Shown piece after piece: positions 15,383 to 26,717 of a DNA stretch of 64,000 nucleotides. The notes under the pieces were generated by a model that was not told the origin of the DNA, made no database searches, and saw only the letters and a list, made by a program, of their open reading frames with translations. The position numbers and the translations under genes were made by a program. The DNA comes from Rhizobium sp. BK602 (lineage in GTDB: Bacteria; Pseudomonadota; Alphaproteobacteria; Rhizobiales; Rhizobiaceae). The first letter of the stretch is position 1. Every line of letters begins with the position of its first letter. The stretch spans positions 372,001 to 436,000 of the forward strand of contig NZ_JACIBC010000005.1 in assembly GCF_014195095.1 (NCBI RefSeq), in the 5' to 3' direction.

Positions 15383-16891
15383 ATGAAGATCGCCAAATTT
15401 CTGACATCTCTGGCCGCCGGCGCGCTGATCGCCCTGCCCGCTTTCGCCGTCGAACTCAAGATCGGCCTGCAGGACGATGCCGATGTGCTCGATCCCGCGC
15501 AATCGCGCACCTTCGTCGGCCGCATCGTCTATACCGCGCTCTGCGACAAGCTGGTCGATGTGACACCGGATCTCAAATTCGTGCCGCAGCTCGCCACCTC
15601 CTGGAAATGGTCGGCAGACGGCAAACAGCTGACGATGGAGTTGCGCCAGGGCGTCAAGTTCCAGGACGAGACGCCGTTCAACGCGCAAGCGGTGGTCGAC
15701 AATATCCAGCGTTACCAGACCTTGCCGGAATCGCGCCGCAAGAGCGAGCTTTCTTCCGTCGCCAAGGTCGAGGCATCGGGCGAATATGAAGTCACCTTCA
15801 CGCTGAAGGCGCCGGACGTTACGCTGCTCGCTCAGCTTTCCGACCGCTCCGGCATGATGGTCTCGCCGACGGCGGCCAAGGCGGCAGGCGCCAAATTCGG
15901 CGATCACCCCGTCTGCTCTGGTCCGTTCAAGTTTGTCGAACGCGTGCAGCAGGACCGCATCGTGCTGGAGAAATTCCAGGACTACTGGAACAAGGACAAT
16001 ATCTTCATCGACAAGGTGACCTACCTGCCGATCCCCGACACGACAGTGCGCCTCGCCAATCTGCGCTCGGGCGATCTCGACATGATAGAGCGCCTCGCCG
16101 CCTCCGACGCCGCCACGGTGAAGAACGACAGCAACCTTGTCTATGCCGATGCTGTCGGCACCGGCTGGCTGGGGATCTATGCCAATATCGGCAATGGCGC
16201 GCGCGCCGACAATCCGCTCGGCAAGGACAAGCGCCTGCGCCAGGCCTTTTCGCTCGCCATCGACCGCGACGCGGCCATGCAGGTCGTCTATGACGGCACC
16301 GGTCTTGCCGGCAACCAGCCCTTCGCGCCGAATAGCCCCTGGTACGACAAGGACATTCCTGTGCCGACCCGCGACGTCGACAAGGCCAAGGCGCTGATCA
16401 AGGAGGCGGGCTACGACCGCATCCCCGTCGAACTGGCCGTCGCCAACAATCCTGTCTCGATGCAGATGATGCAGATCATCCAGTCCATGGTCGCCGAGGC
16501 CGGCTTCGACGTATCGCTGAAAACCACGGAATTCGCCACGCTGCTCGACGCCCAAACCGCCGGCAACTATCAGCTCAGCCGCTCCGACTGGTCCGGCCGT
16601 CCCGATCCGGATGGCAATATCCAGCAATTCGTGACGACCGGCGCCGGCCTCAACGATTCCAAATACAGCAATCCCGAGGTCGACAAGCTGCTGCTGGAGG
16701 CTCGCCAGTCGCAGGACGACGCGGTGCGCAGGCAGAAATACGATGCGGCCATGACCATTCTCAACGAAGACCTGCCGATCGTCTTCCTCGGCCATCAAGC
16801 CTGGATCTGGGCCTACAACAAGAAAGTCAGCGGCTTCACGGCCTCGCCTGACGGCATGATCCGCCTCGCCGGGGTGAAGAAGGGCAGCTAG
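15383..16891 (+). CDS. ABC transporter substrate-binding protein, peptide/nickel family 5
   Basis: This 502-residue periplasmic binding protein has a signal peptide (KIAKFLTSLAAGALIALPAFA, residues 2-22, cleaved before VELKIG). The family-5 fold shows the opening DVLDPAQS, then VPQLATSWKWSADGKQLTMELRQGVKFQDETPFNAQAVVDN, and ends QAWIWAYNKKVSGF. Such proteins bind di- or oligopeptides or glutathione. A CAGGAG site precedes the ATG. It is the first gene of a transporter operon, followed by a hairpin before the permease genes. Confidence 0.92.
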   Translation: MKIAKFLTSLAAGALIALPAFAVELKIGLQDDADVLDPAQSRTFVGRIVYTALCDKLVDVTPDLKFVPQLATSWKWSADGKQLTMELRQGVKFQDETPFNAQAVVDNIQRYQTLPESRRKSELSSVAKVEASGEYEVTFTLKAPDVTLLAQLSDRSGMMVSPTAAKAAGAKFGDHPVCSGPFKFVERVQQDRIVLEKFQDYWNKDNIFIDKVTYLPIPDTTVRLANLRSGDLDMIERLAASDAATVKNDSNLVYADAVGTGWLGIYANIGNGARADNPLGKDKRLRQAFSLAIDRDAAMQVVYDGTGLAGNQPFAPNSPWYDKDIPVPTRDVDKAKALIKEAGYDRIPVELAVANNPVSMQMMQIIQSMVAEAGFDVSLKTTEFATLLDAQTAGNYQLSRSDWSGRPDPDGNIQQFVTTGAGLNDSKYSNPEVDKLLLEARQSQDDAVRRQKYDAAMTILNEDLPIVFLGHQAWIWAYNKKVSGFTASPDGMIRLAGVKKGS

Positions 16892-16899
16892 TTCGAAAC

Positions 16900-16928
16900 G
16901 GCCCGCGGGAGGATCTCCCCCGCGGGCC
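16900..16928 (+). terminator. Hairpin between binding-protein and permease genes
   Basis: GGCCCGCGGG, loop AGGATCTCC, CCCGCGGGCC form a perfect 10-bp GC stem with no T-run, 9 bases after the binding-protein stop. In ABC operons such stems usually protect the upstream transcript so the binding protein is made in excess over the permeases. Confidence 0.65.
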
Positions 16929-16962
16929 ACCGGTTGCGGCGTGACGACATCGGGATGCGCTC

Positions 16963-17910
16963 ATGTACACCTACATCGCAAAAAGGCTGCTGGTCGCTGT
17001 ACCGACGCTGCTGATCATCTCCGTCTTCGTGTTCTCGCTGCAAAAGCTCCTGCCGGGCGATCCGGTGCTGGCGATGGCCGGCGAGGAGCGCGACCCGCAG
17101 GTCATCGAATTCCTGCGTGAGAAATACCGCCTCAATGACCCTGTCATCTATCAATATGGCTACTGGCTGCAGGGTGTGCTGAAAGGTGATCTCGGCACGT
17201 CGCTGCGCACCAACCAGCCGGTGCTGACGCTGGTCGCAGAAAAGCTGCCGGTGACCGTCCAGCTTGCCGTCATGTCGATGATCTTCGCTTTCGTCATCGG
17301 CATTCCCATGGGCATATTGGCGGCGGTGAAGAAGAACACCGTGGTCGACTTCCTCGCCAATATCATCGCGCTCTGCGGATTGTCGGTGCCGAATTTCTGG
17401 CTCGGGATCATGCTGATCCTGCTGGTTTCGGTCAAACTCCATTGGCTTCCGGCCTCCGGCTACCAGCCTTTCTTCGACGATCCCTGGCGCTCGATCCAGA
17501 CCATGCTGATGCCTTCCTTCGTGCTGGGCAACGCACTTGCCGCCACGCTGATGCGCCACACCCGTTCCTCCATGCTGAGCGTGCTCAGCGCCGATTACAT
17601 CCGTACGGCGCGCGCCAAGGGCCTGTCGGAAAAAGTCGTCATCCTGCAGCACAGTTTCCGCAACGCCATCCTGCCCGTCGTTACCGTCAGCGCGCTGCTC
17701 TTCGGCGAGCTTCTGGCCGGCGCGGTGCTCACCGAGCAGATCTTCACCATTCCCGGCTTCGGCAAGCTCATCGTCGATGCGGTGTTCAACCGCGACTATG
17801 CCGTCGTCCAGGGCGTCGTGCTCTGCACCGCCTTCGGCTTCATCGCCATGAACCTGATCGCGGACATCCTCTATGTCCTCCTCAACCCACGTCTGAGGGC
17901 AGCCCTATGA
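16963..17910 (+). CDS. ABC transporter permease, DppB/GsiC type
   Basis: This 315-residue inner-membrane protein starts MYTYIAKRLLVAVPTLLIISVFVF and keeps the DppB hallmarks LPGDPVLAMAGEE and KYRLNDPVIYQYGYWL. It carries the cytoplasmic EAA loop DYIRTARAKGLSEKVVILQHSFRNAILPVVT. Six membrane helices are expected. Its stop overlaps the next start (ATGA), so the two permeases are translationally coupled and form the transmembrane heterodimer. Confidence 0.95.
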   Translation: MYTYIAKRLLVAVPTLLIISVFVFSLQKLLPGDPVLAMAGEERDPQVIEFLREKYRLNDPVIYQYGYWLQGVLKGDLGTSLRTNQPVLTLVAEKLPVTVQLAVMSMIFAFVIGIPMGILAAVKKNTVVDFLANIIALCGLSVPNFWLGIMLILLVSVKLHWLPASGYQPFFDDPWRSIQTMLMPSFVLGNALAATLMRHTRSSMLSVLSADYIRTARAKGLSEKVVILQHSFRNAILPVVTVSALLFGELLAGAVLTEQIFTIPGFGKLIVDAVFNRDYAVVQGVVLCTAFGFIAMNLIADILYVLLNPRLRAAL

Positions 17911-18785
17911 ACGCGATCGTACAGGCGGCTGTTGCCCCCACCCCGGCCAAGCGCGCGCCGAACCGCGCCTGGCGCAAGTTCAAGGCCAACAGGGGTGCGC
18001 TCGCCGGCGTTTCCATCATCCTGTTCTTTACCTTGGCTGCCATCCTCGCCCCGATCCTGCCGATACCCGATCCGGTGGCCACCAGCTGGTCGGCGATCCG
18101 CAAGGCGCCCTCGGCGGCCCACTGGTTCGGCACCGACGATATCGGCCGCGACGTTCTCTCCCGCATGATCTGGGGCGCGCGGGCATCATTGATGGCCGGC
18201 ATCTTCTCGGTCGCCATCGCCGTGGCGATCGGCGTGCCCCTCGGCCTCATCTCCGGCTATTACGGCGGTTGGATCGACCAGATCATTTCGCGCATCACCG
18301 AAGCCTTTTTGGCGATGCCCTTCCTGATTACCGCCATCGCACTCGCCGCCTTCCTCGGCCCGAGCCTCACCAATGCGATGATCGCCATCGGGCTTTCGGC
18401 GACGCCCGTCTTCGTACGCCTGACGCGCGGCCAGGTGCTGGCGGTGAAGATGGAGGATTATGTTGAGGGCGCCCGCTCGATCGGTCTGCGCCATATCAGC
18501 ATCATCACCCGTTACATCCTGCCGAACGTCTTCGCGCCGATCCTGGTACAGGCAACGCTCACCATCGCCACGGCAATCATCGCCGAGGCCAGCCTCTCCT
18601 TCCTCGGCCTCGGCCAGCAGCCGCCCGCCCCGAGCTGGGGCTCGATGCTGAATGTCGCCAAGAACTATCTCGAACAGGCGCCCTGGATGGCCATGTGGCC
18701 GGGCGTCGCCATCTTTCTCGTCGTCATCGGTTTCAATCTCCTCGGCGACGGCCTGCGCGACGCGCTCGATCCGCGCGAAGCATGA
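17907..18785 (+). CDS. ABC transporter permease, DppC/GsiD type
   Basis: This 292-residue permease starts at ATG 17907 inside the upstream stop. The N-terminus (NRAWRKFKANRGALAGVSIILFF), FGTDDIGRDVLSRMIWGARASLMAG and the EAA loop VEGARSIGLRHISIITRYILPNV are typical of DppC-family subunits. It pairs with the preceding permease; together with the binding protein and the fused ATPase at 21406 it completes an importer. Confidence 0.95.
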   Translation: MNAIVQAAVAPTPAKRAPNRAWRKFKANRGALAGVSIILFFTLAAILAPILPIPDPVATSWSAIRKAPSAAHWFGTDDIGRDVLSRMIWGARASLMAGIFSVAIAVAIGVPLGLISGYYGGWIDQIISRITEAFLAMPFLITAIALAAFLGPSLTNAMIAIGLSATPVFVRLTRGQVLAVKMEDYVEGARSIGLRHISIITRYILPNVFAPILVQATLTIATAIIAEASLSFLGLGQQPPAPSWGSMLNVAKNYLEQAPWMAMWPGVAIFLVVIGFNLLGDGLRDALDPREA

Positions 18786-18806
18786 TCATCTGAAAGGACA
18801 TCCGCA

Positions 18807-20594
18807 ATGACCGCCTTCACGACACGCCCGGAAATCCTCGGCACCTTCGGCGTCGTCACCTCCACGCACTGGATCGCCTCGGCCGTCGGCATGAGCATTC
18901 TCGAGAAAGGCGGCAACGCCTTCGACGCGGCGGTGGCGACCGGCTTCGTGCTGCAGATCGTCGAGCCGCATCTCTGCGGCCCCGGCGGCGACATGCCGGC
19001 GATCATCTATTCGAAGAAGAAGGACAAGGTCGAGGTCATCTGCGCCCAAGGCCCCGCCCCCGCCGGCGCGACGATCGAGCACTATAGGAAGGAGGGCCTG
19101 TCGCTGATCCCTGGCGACGGCCTGCTCGCCACCGTCATCCCCGGCGCCTTCGACGGCTGGATGCTGATGCTGCGCGACTACGGCAAACTCACCGTCCGCG
19201 ACGTGCTGGAGCCGGCGATCCACTATGCCGAGCACGGTCATCCCGTCCTGCCCCGCGTCTGCGCAACCATTGCCGGCCTTGCCGACTTCTACCGCAAGGA
19301 ATGGCCGACGTCTCACGAGACCTGGCTGCCCGGCGGCGCGGCGCCCGAGCCTTGGTCGAATTTCAAGAACCCGGTCCTTGCCGAAACCTGGAAGCGGGTG
19401 GTCTCCGAAGCAGAGGCGAAGAGCGGCCGCGAGGCGCAGGTCGAGGCGGCGCGTGACGCCTATTATCGCGGCTTCGTCGCCGAGGCGATCGATCGCTACG
19501 TCCGCAAGACCGAGGTGATGGATGCCAGCGGCAGCAAGCATAAGGGCGTGCTGACCGCCGACGACATGGCGGGCTGGTCAGCGACGATCGAGGAGCCGTT
19601 GACCTACGATTATCACGGCTGGACCGTCGCCAAGATCGGCCCCTGGGGCCAGGGACCTGCCTTCCTGCAGACGCTGTCGCTCTTGAAGGGCTTCGACATC
19701 GCCGCCATGGACCCGGCCGGCGCCGATTTCGTTCATACCGTCACCGAAGCCATGAAGCTCGCCTTCGCCGACCGCGAGGTCTATTACGGTGATCCGAAAT
19801 TCTCTCAAGTGCCGCTCGATATCCTGCTCTCGGATGCCTATGCCGCCGAGCGCCGCAAGCTGATCACCTCAGAAGCCTCGCTCGATCTTCGTCCCGGCAA
19901 GCTCGCCGGTTTCGAGAGCCAGTACGACCTCACCATGGACATTCTGGACGCACCGGAAGCGAAGACCGGTGCCGTCTATGAGCCCACCATGTCGCACCTG
20001 ACCGAGAAGCGTGGCGATACCGTGCATATCGACGTCATCGACCGCGAAGGCAATATGGTCTCAGTGACGCCCTCGGGCGGCTGGCTGCAATCCTCGCCGA
20101 TCATTCCCGGCCTCGGTTTCTGCCTGAATTCGCGCGCACAGATGTTCTGGCTGAAGCCCGGCCTGCCCTCGTCGCTCGCCCCCGGCAAGCGGCCGCGCAC
20201 GACGCTGACCCCGACGATGGCACTGCATGAGGGTCGTCCGACCCTCGCTTTCGGCACACCCGGCGGAGACCAGCAGGAGCAATGGCAGCTCGCCTTCTTC
20301 CTGCGCTATGTCCATCATGGCTTCAACCTGCAGGAAGCGATCGACAAGCCGCTGTTCCACAGCACGCATTTCCCGAGTTCCTTCTATCCTCGTACGCGCG
20401 AGCCCGGCGGCCTGACGGCGGAGGCGAATTTCAGCCCCGAAATGCTCGATACTTTGCGTCGGAAAGGCCACAAGCTGACCGTTGCGCCGGAATGGACGGT
20501 CGGACGGCTGACCGCCGCGCGGCGGGACGCCAGCGGCCTCCTGCGTGCCGCCGCCACACCGCGCCTGATGCAGGCCTACGCGGTCGGGAGATAG
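18807..20594 (+). CDS. Gamma-glutamyltransferase family protein (first copy)
   Basis: This 595-residue Ntn-hydrolase family member matches gamma-glutamyltranspeptidase length. The N-terminal region GGNAFDAAVATGFVLQIVEPHLCGPGGD is characteristic. The expected autoprocessing nucleophile is Thr405 in GDTVHIDVIDREGNMVS, where classical enzymes have TTH-S-VVD. No signal peptide is seen, so it is probably cytosolic and could act on imported gamma-glutamyl compounds or as an acylase or cyclic-amide hydrolase. It sits between the permease genes and the ATPase gene of a peptide importer, with a DUF1028 gene four bases downstream. Confidence 0.88.
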   Translation: MTAFTTRPEILGTFGVVTSTHWIASAVGMSILEKGGNAFDAAVATGFVLQIVEPHLCGPGGDMPAIIYSKKKDKVEVICAQGPAPAGATIEHYRKEGLSLIPGDGLLATVIPGAFDGWMLMLRDYGKLTVRDVLEPAIHYAEHGHPVLPRVCATIAGLADFYRKEWPTSHETWLPGGAAPEPWSNFKNPVLAETWKRVVSEAEAKSGREAQVEAARDAYYRGFVAEAIDRYVRKTEVMDASGSKHKGVLTADDMAGWSATIEEPLTYDYHGWTVAKIGPWGQGPAFLQTLSLLKGFDIAAMDPAGADFVHTVTEAMKLAFADREVYYGDPKFSQVPLDILLSDAYAAERRKLITSEASLDLRPGKLAGFESQYDLTMDILDAPEAKTGAVYEPTMSHLTEKRGDTVHIDVIDREGNMVSVTPSGGWLQSSPIIPGLGFCLNSRAQMFWLKPGLPSSLAPGKRPRTTLTPTMALHEGRPTLAFGTPGGDQQEQWQLAFFLRYVHHGFNLQEAIDKPLFHSTHFPSSFYPRTREPGGLTAEANFSPEMLDTLRRKGHKLTVAPEWTVGRLTAARRDASGLLRAAATPRLMQAYAVGR

Positions 20595-20598
20595 AACG

Positions 20599-21357
20599 AT
20601 GACCTGGTCGATCGTTGCCCGCGAGCCTGAAACCGGCCATCTCGCCATCGCCGTCGCCACCCGCTTCTTCGCGGTCGGCAGTCTGGTGCCGCATATTCGC
20701 GGCGGCATCGGCGCGGTCGCGACGCAAGCCTTCGTCAGCCCGCTCTATGGCGTCGACGGGGTTGCGATGCTGGCCGCCGGCCAGACGCCGGACGAGATCA
20801 TCAAGGCATTGACGATGCGCGACGAAGGCCGGGAACAGCGCCAGCTCCACCTGATCGACGCCAAGGGCAACAATGCCGCCTTCACCGGTGCCAAATGCAT
20901 CGACTGGGCCGGTCATCTGATCGATGACAATGTCTCGGTCGCCGGCAATATGCTGGCCGGCCCGCAGGTGATCGCCGAAACGCTTTCGACCTTCCAGAAA
21001 ACCACGGGCAAGCCGCTTGCCGAACGGCTGCTCGAGGCCATGCGCGCCGGCGAGGATGCCGGCGGCGACAAGCGCGGCAGGCAGTCGGCTGCGCTGGTGA
21101 TCCACCGCACCGAGGATTATCCCTGGCTGAACATCCGCGTCGACGACAGCGCCGATCCGCTGACCGAGCTCGAACGGCTCTACGCGGTGGCGCAGGAGCG
21201 CTATCTCCATGTTGCCGAGACAATGCCGACGCGGAGCAATCCGAGCGGCATGATCGATCGCCGCGACATTGACGAGAAGATCGCCGCGCTGGAGGCCGCA
21301 AGACAAGCGGAGGGCCGCCCGTCGGCCTCCTACGCCACGCCGCTGAAAGCATCTTGA
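20599..21357 (+). CDS. DUF1028 domain protein
   Basis: This 252-residue protein begins TWSIVAREPETGHLAIAVATRFFAVGSLVPH, the DUF1028 pattern, with an Ntn-hydrolase-like N-terminal region. Its C-terminus (DDSADPLTELERLYAVAQERYL) is also typical. The start is 4 bases after the gamma-glutamyltransferase stop, so they are cotranslated. The family's function is unknown; it commonly accompanies peptide ABC transporters, which argues for an amide- or peptide-hydrolysing role. That role is inference. Confidence 0.85.
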   Translation: MTWSIVAREPETGHLAIAVATRFFAVGSLVPHIRGGIGAVATQAFVSPLYGVDGVAMLAAGQTPDEIIKALTMRDEGREQRQLHLIDAKGNNAAFTGAKCIDWAGHLIDDNVSVAGNMLAGPQVIAETLSTFQKTTGKPLAERLLEAMRAGEDAGGDKRGRQSAALVIHRTEDYPWLNIRVDDSADPLTELERLYAVAQERYLHVAETMPTRSNPSGMIDRRDIDEKIAALEAARQAEGRPSASYATPLKAS

Positions 21358-21405
21358 GCGATGACGGATGCCTGATACGATGCGAAAAACCAAAAAGGGG
21401 AACTC

Positions 21406-23256
<1,851 letters not shown>

Positions 23257-23334
23257 GCCGATTCGTGACCTTGACACCGGCAAAGGCTGGACGTGATATC
23301 CGCACTCCCATTCAGATGATTTGGAGCGACCGCG

Positions 23335-23886
23335 ATGGCAGACAGCGTACTTGATATTCCGGTGAAGACGATCGACGGCAGCGAGACGACGCTCGGCGAC
23401 TATCGCGGCAAGGTCATCATGGTCGTCAACGTCGCCTCCAAATGCGGGTTGACCGCGCAATATGAGGGGCTGGAAAAGCTCTATGAGGACAAGCGCGGTG
23501 ACGGCCTTGTCATCGCCGGTTTCCCCGCCAATGACTTCAAGGGCCAGGAGCCCGGCAGCGACGAGGAAATCCTGAGCTTCTGCCAATTGACCTACGATGT
23601 GCAGTTCCCGATGTTTTCCAAGATCGTCGTCACCGGCGAGGATCGCCATCCGCTCTATGACGGCCTGATCGCTTCCGGCGTCGAGACGACCGGTGACGGG
23701 CCGATGCGCGAGCGCCTCGCAAAGCATGGTCTCGAGACGGGCCAGGATGGCGGTATCGTCTGGAACTTCGAAAAATTCCTGATCGGCCGCGATGGCGAGG
23801 TCGCCGCCCGCTTCGCGCCGGATGTGACCGCCGACGATCCCCGGCTGCTGTCCGTTCTGGAAAAAGAGCTGGCCCGCGCCGGCTGA
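23335..23886 (+). CDS. Glutathione peroxidase family protein
   Basis: This 183-residue thiol peroxidase has the peroxidatic cysteine at residue 37 (VVNVASKCGLT) and the conserved WNFEKFLIGRDG with catalytic Trp and Asn. The usual GFPCNQF is GFPANDF here, so the Gln of the classical tetrad and the Cys of that loop are absent, as in a common bacterial subgroup that probably uses thioredoxin. GGAG precedes the ATG. It follows the peptide importer by 78 bp and may be a separate unit. Confidence 0.92.
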   Translation: MADSVLDIPVKTIDGSETTLGDYRGKVIMVVNVASKCGLTAQYEGLEKLYEDKRGDGLVIAGFPANDFKGQEPGSDEEILSFCQLTYDVQFPMFSKIVVTGEDRHPLYDGLIASGVETTGDGPMRERLAKHGLETGQDGGIVWNFEKFLIGRDGEVAARFAPDVTADDPRLLSVLEKELARAG

Positions 23887-24064
23887 TCGGCCGGATGATT
23901 TTCGACAGATAATTCCATTAATTCAATGCTTTAATATCGTCTTTGCCGGCGGAGCGAAGTTTGCGTCGCCCCGCTGCGTCATTGCTTGCCCCCTCGCCCA
24001 GGAGTATTCTGGCGTTTCCGAATTATCGGACGGAACGCTGCATCAATTCTGGGAGGAGGATGTC

Positions 24065-25126
24065 ATGCGTGAACCCAATATGCAGAAACTCGATGCTCTG
24101 GTCGGGCGCCTGGTCGGCGATCTCGGCGCAGCGGTTTCCGGTGTGCTGGTCACACTCGGAGACCATTTGGGCCTGTTCAAGGCCATGGCGGACGGAACGC
24201 CGATGACCTCGGCGGAACTTGCCGAAAAGACCGGCGTGAAGGAGCGCTATGCCCGCGAATGGCTCTCGGCGCAGGCTGCCGCGGACTATGTCAGCTATGA
24301 CGACAAGACCGAACGCTTCTATCTGACGCCCGAACAGGCAATGGTCTTTGCCGAGGAAAACAGCCCCGCTTTCTTCACCGGCGCCTTCGATGTCGTTCAA
24401 TCCATGTGGCTCGACGAACCGAAGATCGCCAATGCCTTCAAGACCGGCAGCGGCCTTGGCTGGCATGAACACAGCGCCTGCCTGTTCCGCGGCACGGAAC
24501 GCTTCTTCCGGCCGGGCTATAACAGCCACCTCGTCTCGGAATGGATACCGGCGCTGGACGGCATGCATGAGAAGCTTCAGGCCGGCGCCACCGTCGCGGA
24601 TGTCGGCTGCGGCCATGGCGCCTCGACGATCCTCATGGCGCAAGCCTATCCGAACTCCAGATTTTTCGGCTTCGACTACCACATGCCCTCCGTCGAGCGC
24701 GCGCGCGCGGCAGCGAAGGAGGCGGGCGTCGACGGGCGCATCACCTTCGAGCAGGCGACAGCGAAGGATTTTCCGGCAGCCGGCTACGATTTCGTGGCGA
24801 TGTTCGACTGCCTGCACGACATGGGCGATCCCGTCGGCGCCGGCAAGCATGTCAAGGAAAGCCTTGCCGACGACGGCACCTGGATGATCGTCGAACCTTT
24901 TGCGCATGATTGCCTGAAGGACAACCTCAACCCCGTCGGCCGCGTCTTCTACGGCGCATCGACGATGATCTGCACGCCGGCCTCGCTGGCGCAGGAGGTC
25001 GGGTTGGGACTGGGCGCGCAGGCCGGCGAGCTGAAACTGCGCAAGGTCGCCATGGATGCGGGCTATTCGCATTTCCGCAAGGCGACGGAAACGCCGTTCA
25101 ACATGGTTTTCGAAGTACGGGCATAA
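24065..25126 (+). CDS. SAM-dependent methyltransferase with N-terminal winged helix
   Basis: The start ATG 24065 follows a strong GGGAGGAGGA site. Residues 30-90 form a winged-helix region (MTSAELAEKTGVKERYAREWLSAQAAADYVSYDD), and residues 170-300 a Rossmann methyltransferase domain with motif I VADVGCGHGAS and FVAMFDCLHDMGD. The layout resembles the Rv2258c-type or O-methyltransferase-like family. The substrate is unknown and no neighbouring pathway points to one. Confidence 0.85.
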   Translation: MREPNMQKLDALVGRLVGDLGAAVSGVLVTLGDHLGLFKAMADGTPMTSAELAEKTGVKERYAREWLSAQAAADYVSYDDKTERFYLTPEQAMVFAEENSPAFFTGAFDVVQSMWLDEPKIANAFKTGSGLGWHEHSACLFRGTERFFRPGYNSHLVSEWIPALDGMHEKLQAGATVADVGCGHGASTILMAQAYPNSRFFGFDYHMPSVERARAAAKEAGVDGRITFEQATAKDFPAAGYDFVAMFDCLHDMGDPVGAGKHVKESLADDGTWMIVEPFAHDCLKDNLNPVGRVFYGASTMICTPASLAQEVGLGLGAQAGELKLRKVAMDAGYSHFRKATETPFNMVFEVRA

Positions 25127-25152
25127 GCGCGCATATCGTGAACGCCGAACTC

Positions 25153-25185
25153 ATCCGGCAGAGGCTCCGACCGCCTTTGCCGGAT
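25153..25185 (+). terminator. Weak hairpin after the methyltransferase gene
   Basis: ATCCGGCA and TGCCGGAT form an 8-bp perfect stem with a 17-base loop shortly after the methyltransferase stop. There is no T-run, so terminator activity is uncertain. Confidence 0.35.
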
Positions 25186-25306
25186 AGATCTTACGCGCAG
25201 CTATCACTCCGACACGCCCGAAAACGCAACTGTTCGGGAGGGCATTGACTTGCCTGAATTCAACTATAAGATTTAATCGCACAACTATACACCTCAGAGA
25301 ATCGAC

Positions 25307-25456
25307 ATGGATAGATACACGAAAACCGTTTTGACCGTCATCGCATTTGCACTCGTCGTCATTGCCACGCAGAACGCGATCACCCCCGCCAAGGCTGTCA
25401 GCGGAGCCTGCGGCGACATGGACTACAATGCCTGCTGGGTTCGGATCACCCGATGA
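25307..25456 (+). CDS. 49-residue exported peptide, unknown function
   Basis: ATG 25307 to TGA 25456 encodes 49 residues. Residues 1-30 form a signal-like stretch (MDRYTKTVLTVIAFALVVIA, then a polar/Ala region ending APAKAV-type PAKAVSG). The mature part would be only about 18 residues with two cysteines (ACGDMDYNACW), suggesting a disulfide. A TTGACT lies 57 bases upstream. No clear ribosome site is visible beyond CAGAG. Short genes of this kind are frequent in rhizobia, but I recognise no named family. Confidence 0.55.
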   Translation: MDRYTKTVLTVIAFALVVIATQNAITPAKAVSGACGDMDYNACWVRITR

Positions 25457-25552
25457 GGCAAGCGGCTCGGGGTCGGGCGACGCCACGCGCCTGACCGCCA
25501 CCGTTTGGCGGCAAGTTCGATCCAGCTATGAGTTCGATATTTGACCGAACCG

Positions 25553-26347
25553 TCAGGACGCGGCGAGCTTGCGGGCGGCGGCGATCGCGGTGCGGGCGCC
25601 GAAGCGAAGCTGCGCCGTCTCAGTGCCGGCAATGACCAGATCCAGGCCGAGCTTCAAATATCGGCCGGCGCGATCGCCGTCGCCGCCGAAGGCGCAGATC
25701 AGCTTGCCATGCGCGCGGGCGCGGGTCAGCGCATGCTCCAGGGCCTGATCGATGGCGGCGCTTTCAGGCGCCAGTCGGGCGCCGTTCGACAGCGCGATCG
25801 ACAGATCGGCCGGGCCGATGAAAACACCGTCGATGCCGTCAACCGCGAGAATCTCGTCGATGGCGTCGAGTGCCGGACGGGTTTCGATCATGGCGAGCGT
25901 CACCGTCAGGCTGTTGGCACGCTGCAGGTAGTCTTCAGGCGCAATGGCGAAATGATTGACGGCCAGCGACGGACCCCAGCTGCGTTCGCCGAGCGGCGGA
26001 TATTTCGTCGCCTTCACCAGGGCGCGGGCATCATCGGCGGAATTGATCATCGGCGCGATGATCGCCGAAGCGCCGGCATCCAGAAGCCGAGACGCCGACG
26101 CGAAATCGCCCACGGGGATGCGCGCGATCGCCGGCTTGCCGGCCAGCCGTACCAGCGCGATGCCTTGGGCGGCGGCAGTCATGTCCCACATGCCGTGCTG
26201 CATGTCGAGCACGACGGCATCGAAGTCTTCCTGCGACAGGTGATTGACGAGAAACGGATCGGGCGTCCCGACCCAGGCGGAGATCATGCCGCCATTTTCC
26301 CGGCGCTTCAGGCGCCCGGCGAAATCGTCAATATCAGTCGTCATCAT
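25553..26347 (-). CDS. HpcH/HpaI-family aldolase
   Basis: This 264-residue class II pyruvate aldolase-type TIM barrel contains the catalytic His in DMQHGMWD, Arg in AIARIPVGD, metal-binding Glu in MIETRPALDAIDEI and Asp in GVFIGPADLSIALS. These enzymes cleave 4-hydroxy-2-oxo acids to pyruvate and an aldehyde. GAGGAAC precedes ATG 26347; ATG 26344 is in frame. It diverges from a ROK regulator, so it may belong to a sugar-acid route under that regulator. Confidence 0.9.
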   Translation of the reverse strand: MMTTDIDDFAGRLKRRENGGMISAWVGTPDPFLVNHLSQEDFDAVVLDMQHGMWDMTAAAQGIALVRLAGKPAIARIPVGDFASASRLLDAGASAIIAPMINSADDARALVKATKYPPLGERSWGPSLAVNHFAIAPEDYLQRANSLTVTLAMIETRPALDAIDEILAVDGIDGVFIGPADLSIALSNGARLAPESAAIDQALEHALTRARAHGKLICAFGGDGDRAGRYLKLGLDLVIAGTETAQLRFGARTAIAAARKLAAS

Positions 26348-26717
26348 GATGTTCCTCAGCGACCAAGCTCGAAACGAGCAAGATATTTCCCTTCAGGCCT
26401 CCTCCAACAGCGTGAGCAGGCCCCCAACCGCTGACGACAATACTCAATTCCAGCGCTTCGGCTACCCGAAAAATACAACTCTCCCTACATCGGAGACCCC
26501 GCTGTCCATGGAACCCCAAGGCAATTGCCGCCAACAGCTCGCCTGCCCGATGTTCACACTCCGGCGAATCTCACGAAGAACCGCTGAAAACATTGACTTC
26601 TCCAAGATCGTTCCATTTAATAACTAATATCGCTGATATTTAGCCAAATCCCTTTCTTTCGCATCGCATACGCGGCTTATATTAGCATACTTTGTTCACA
26701 AATGTAACGAATTGACC
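26348..26717. other. Divergent regulatory region between aldolase and ROK regulator
   Basis: This 370-bp region has no gene. Its right third is AT-rich and holds the promoter-like and palindromic elements listed separately. The left part, 26380-26580, shows nothing I can interpret. Confidence 0.4.
26593..26640 (+). promoter_or_regulatory. Putative promoter and operator for the ROK gene
   Basis: TTGACT (26593-26598), a 17-base spacer and TTTAAT (26616-26621) make a good sigma-70-like promoter facing right. Immediately downstream is the perfect palindrome AATATC-GCT-GATATT (26626-26640), well placed to be a repressor operator. Confidence 0.5.
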
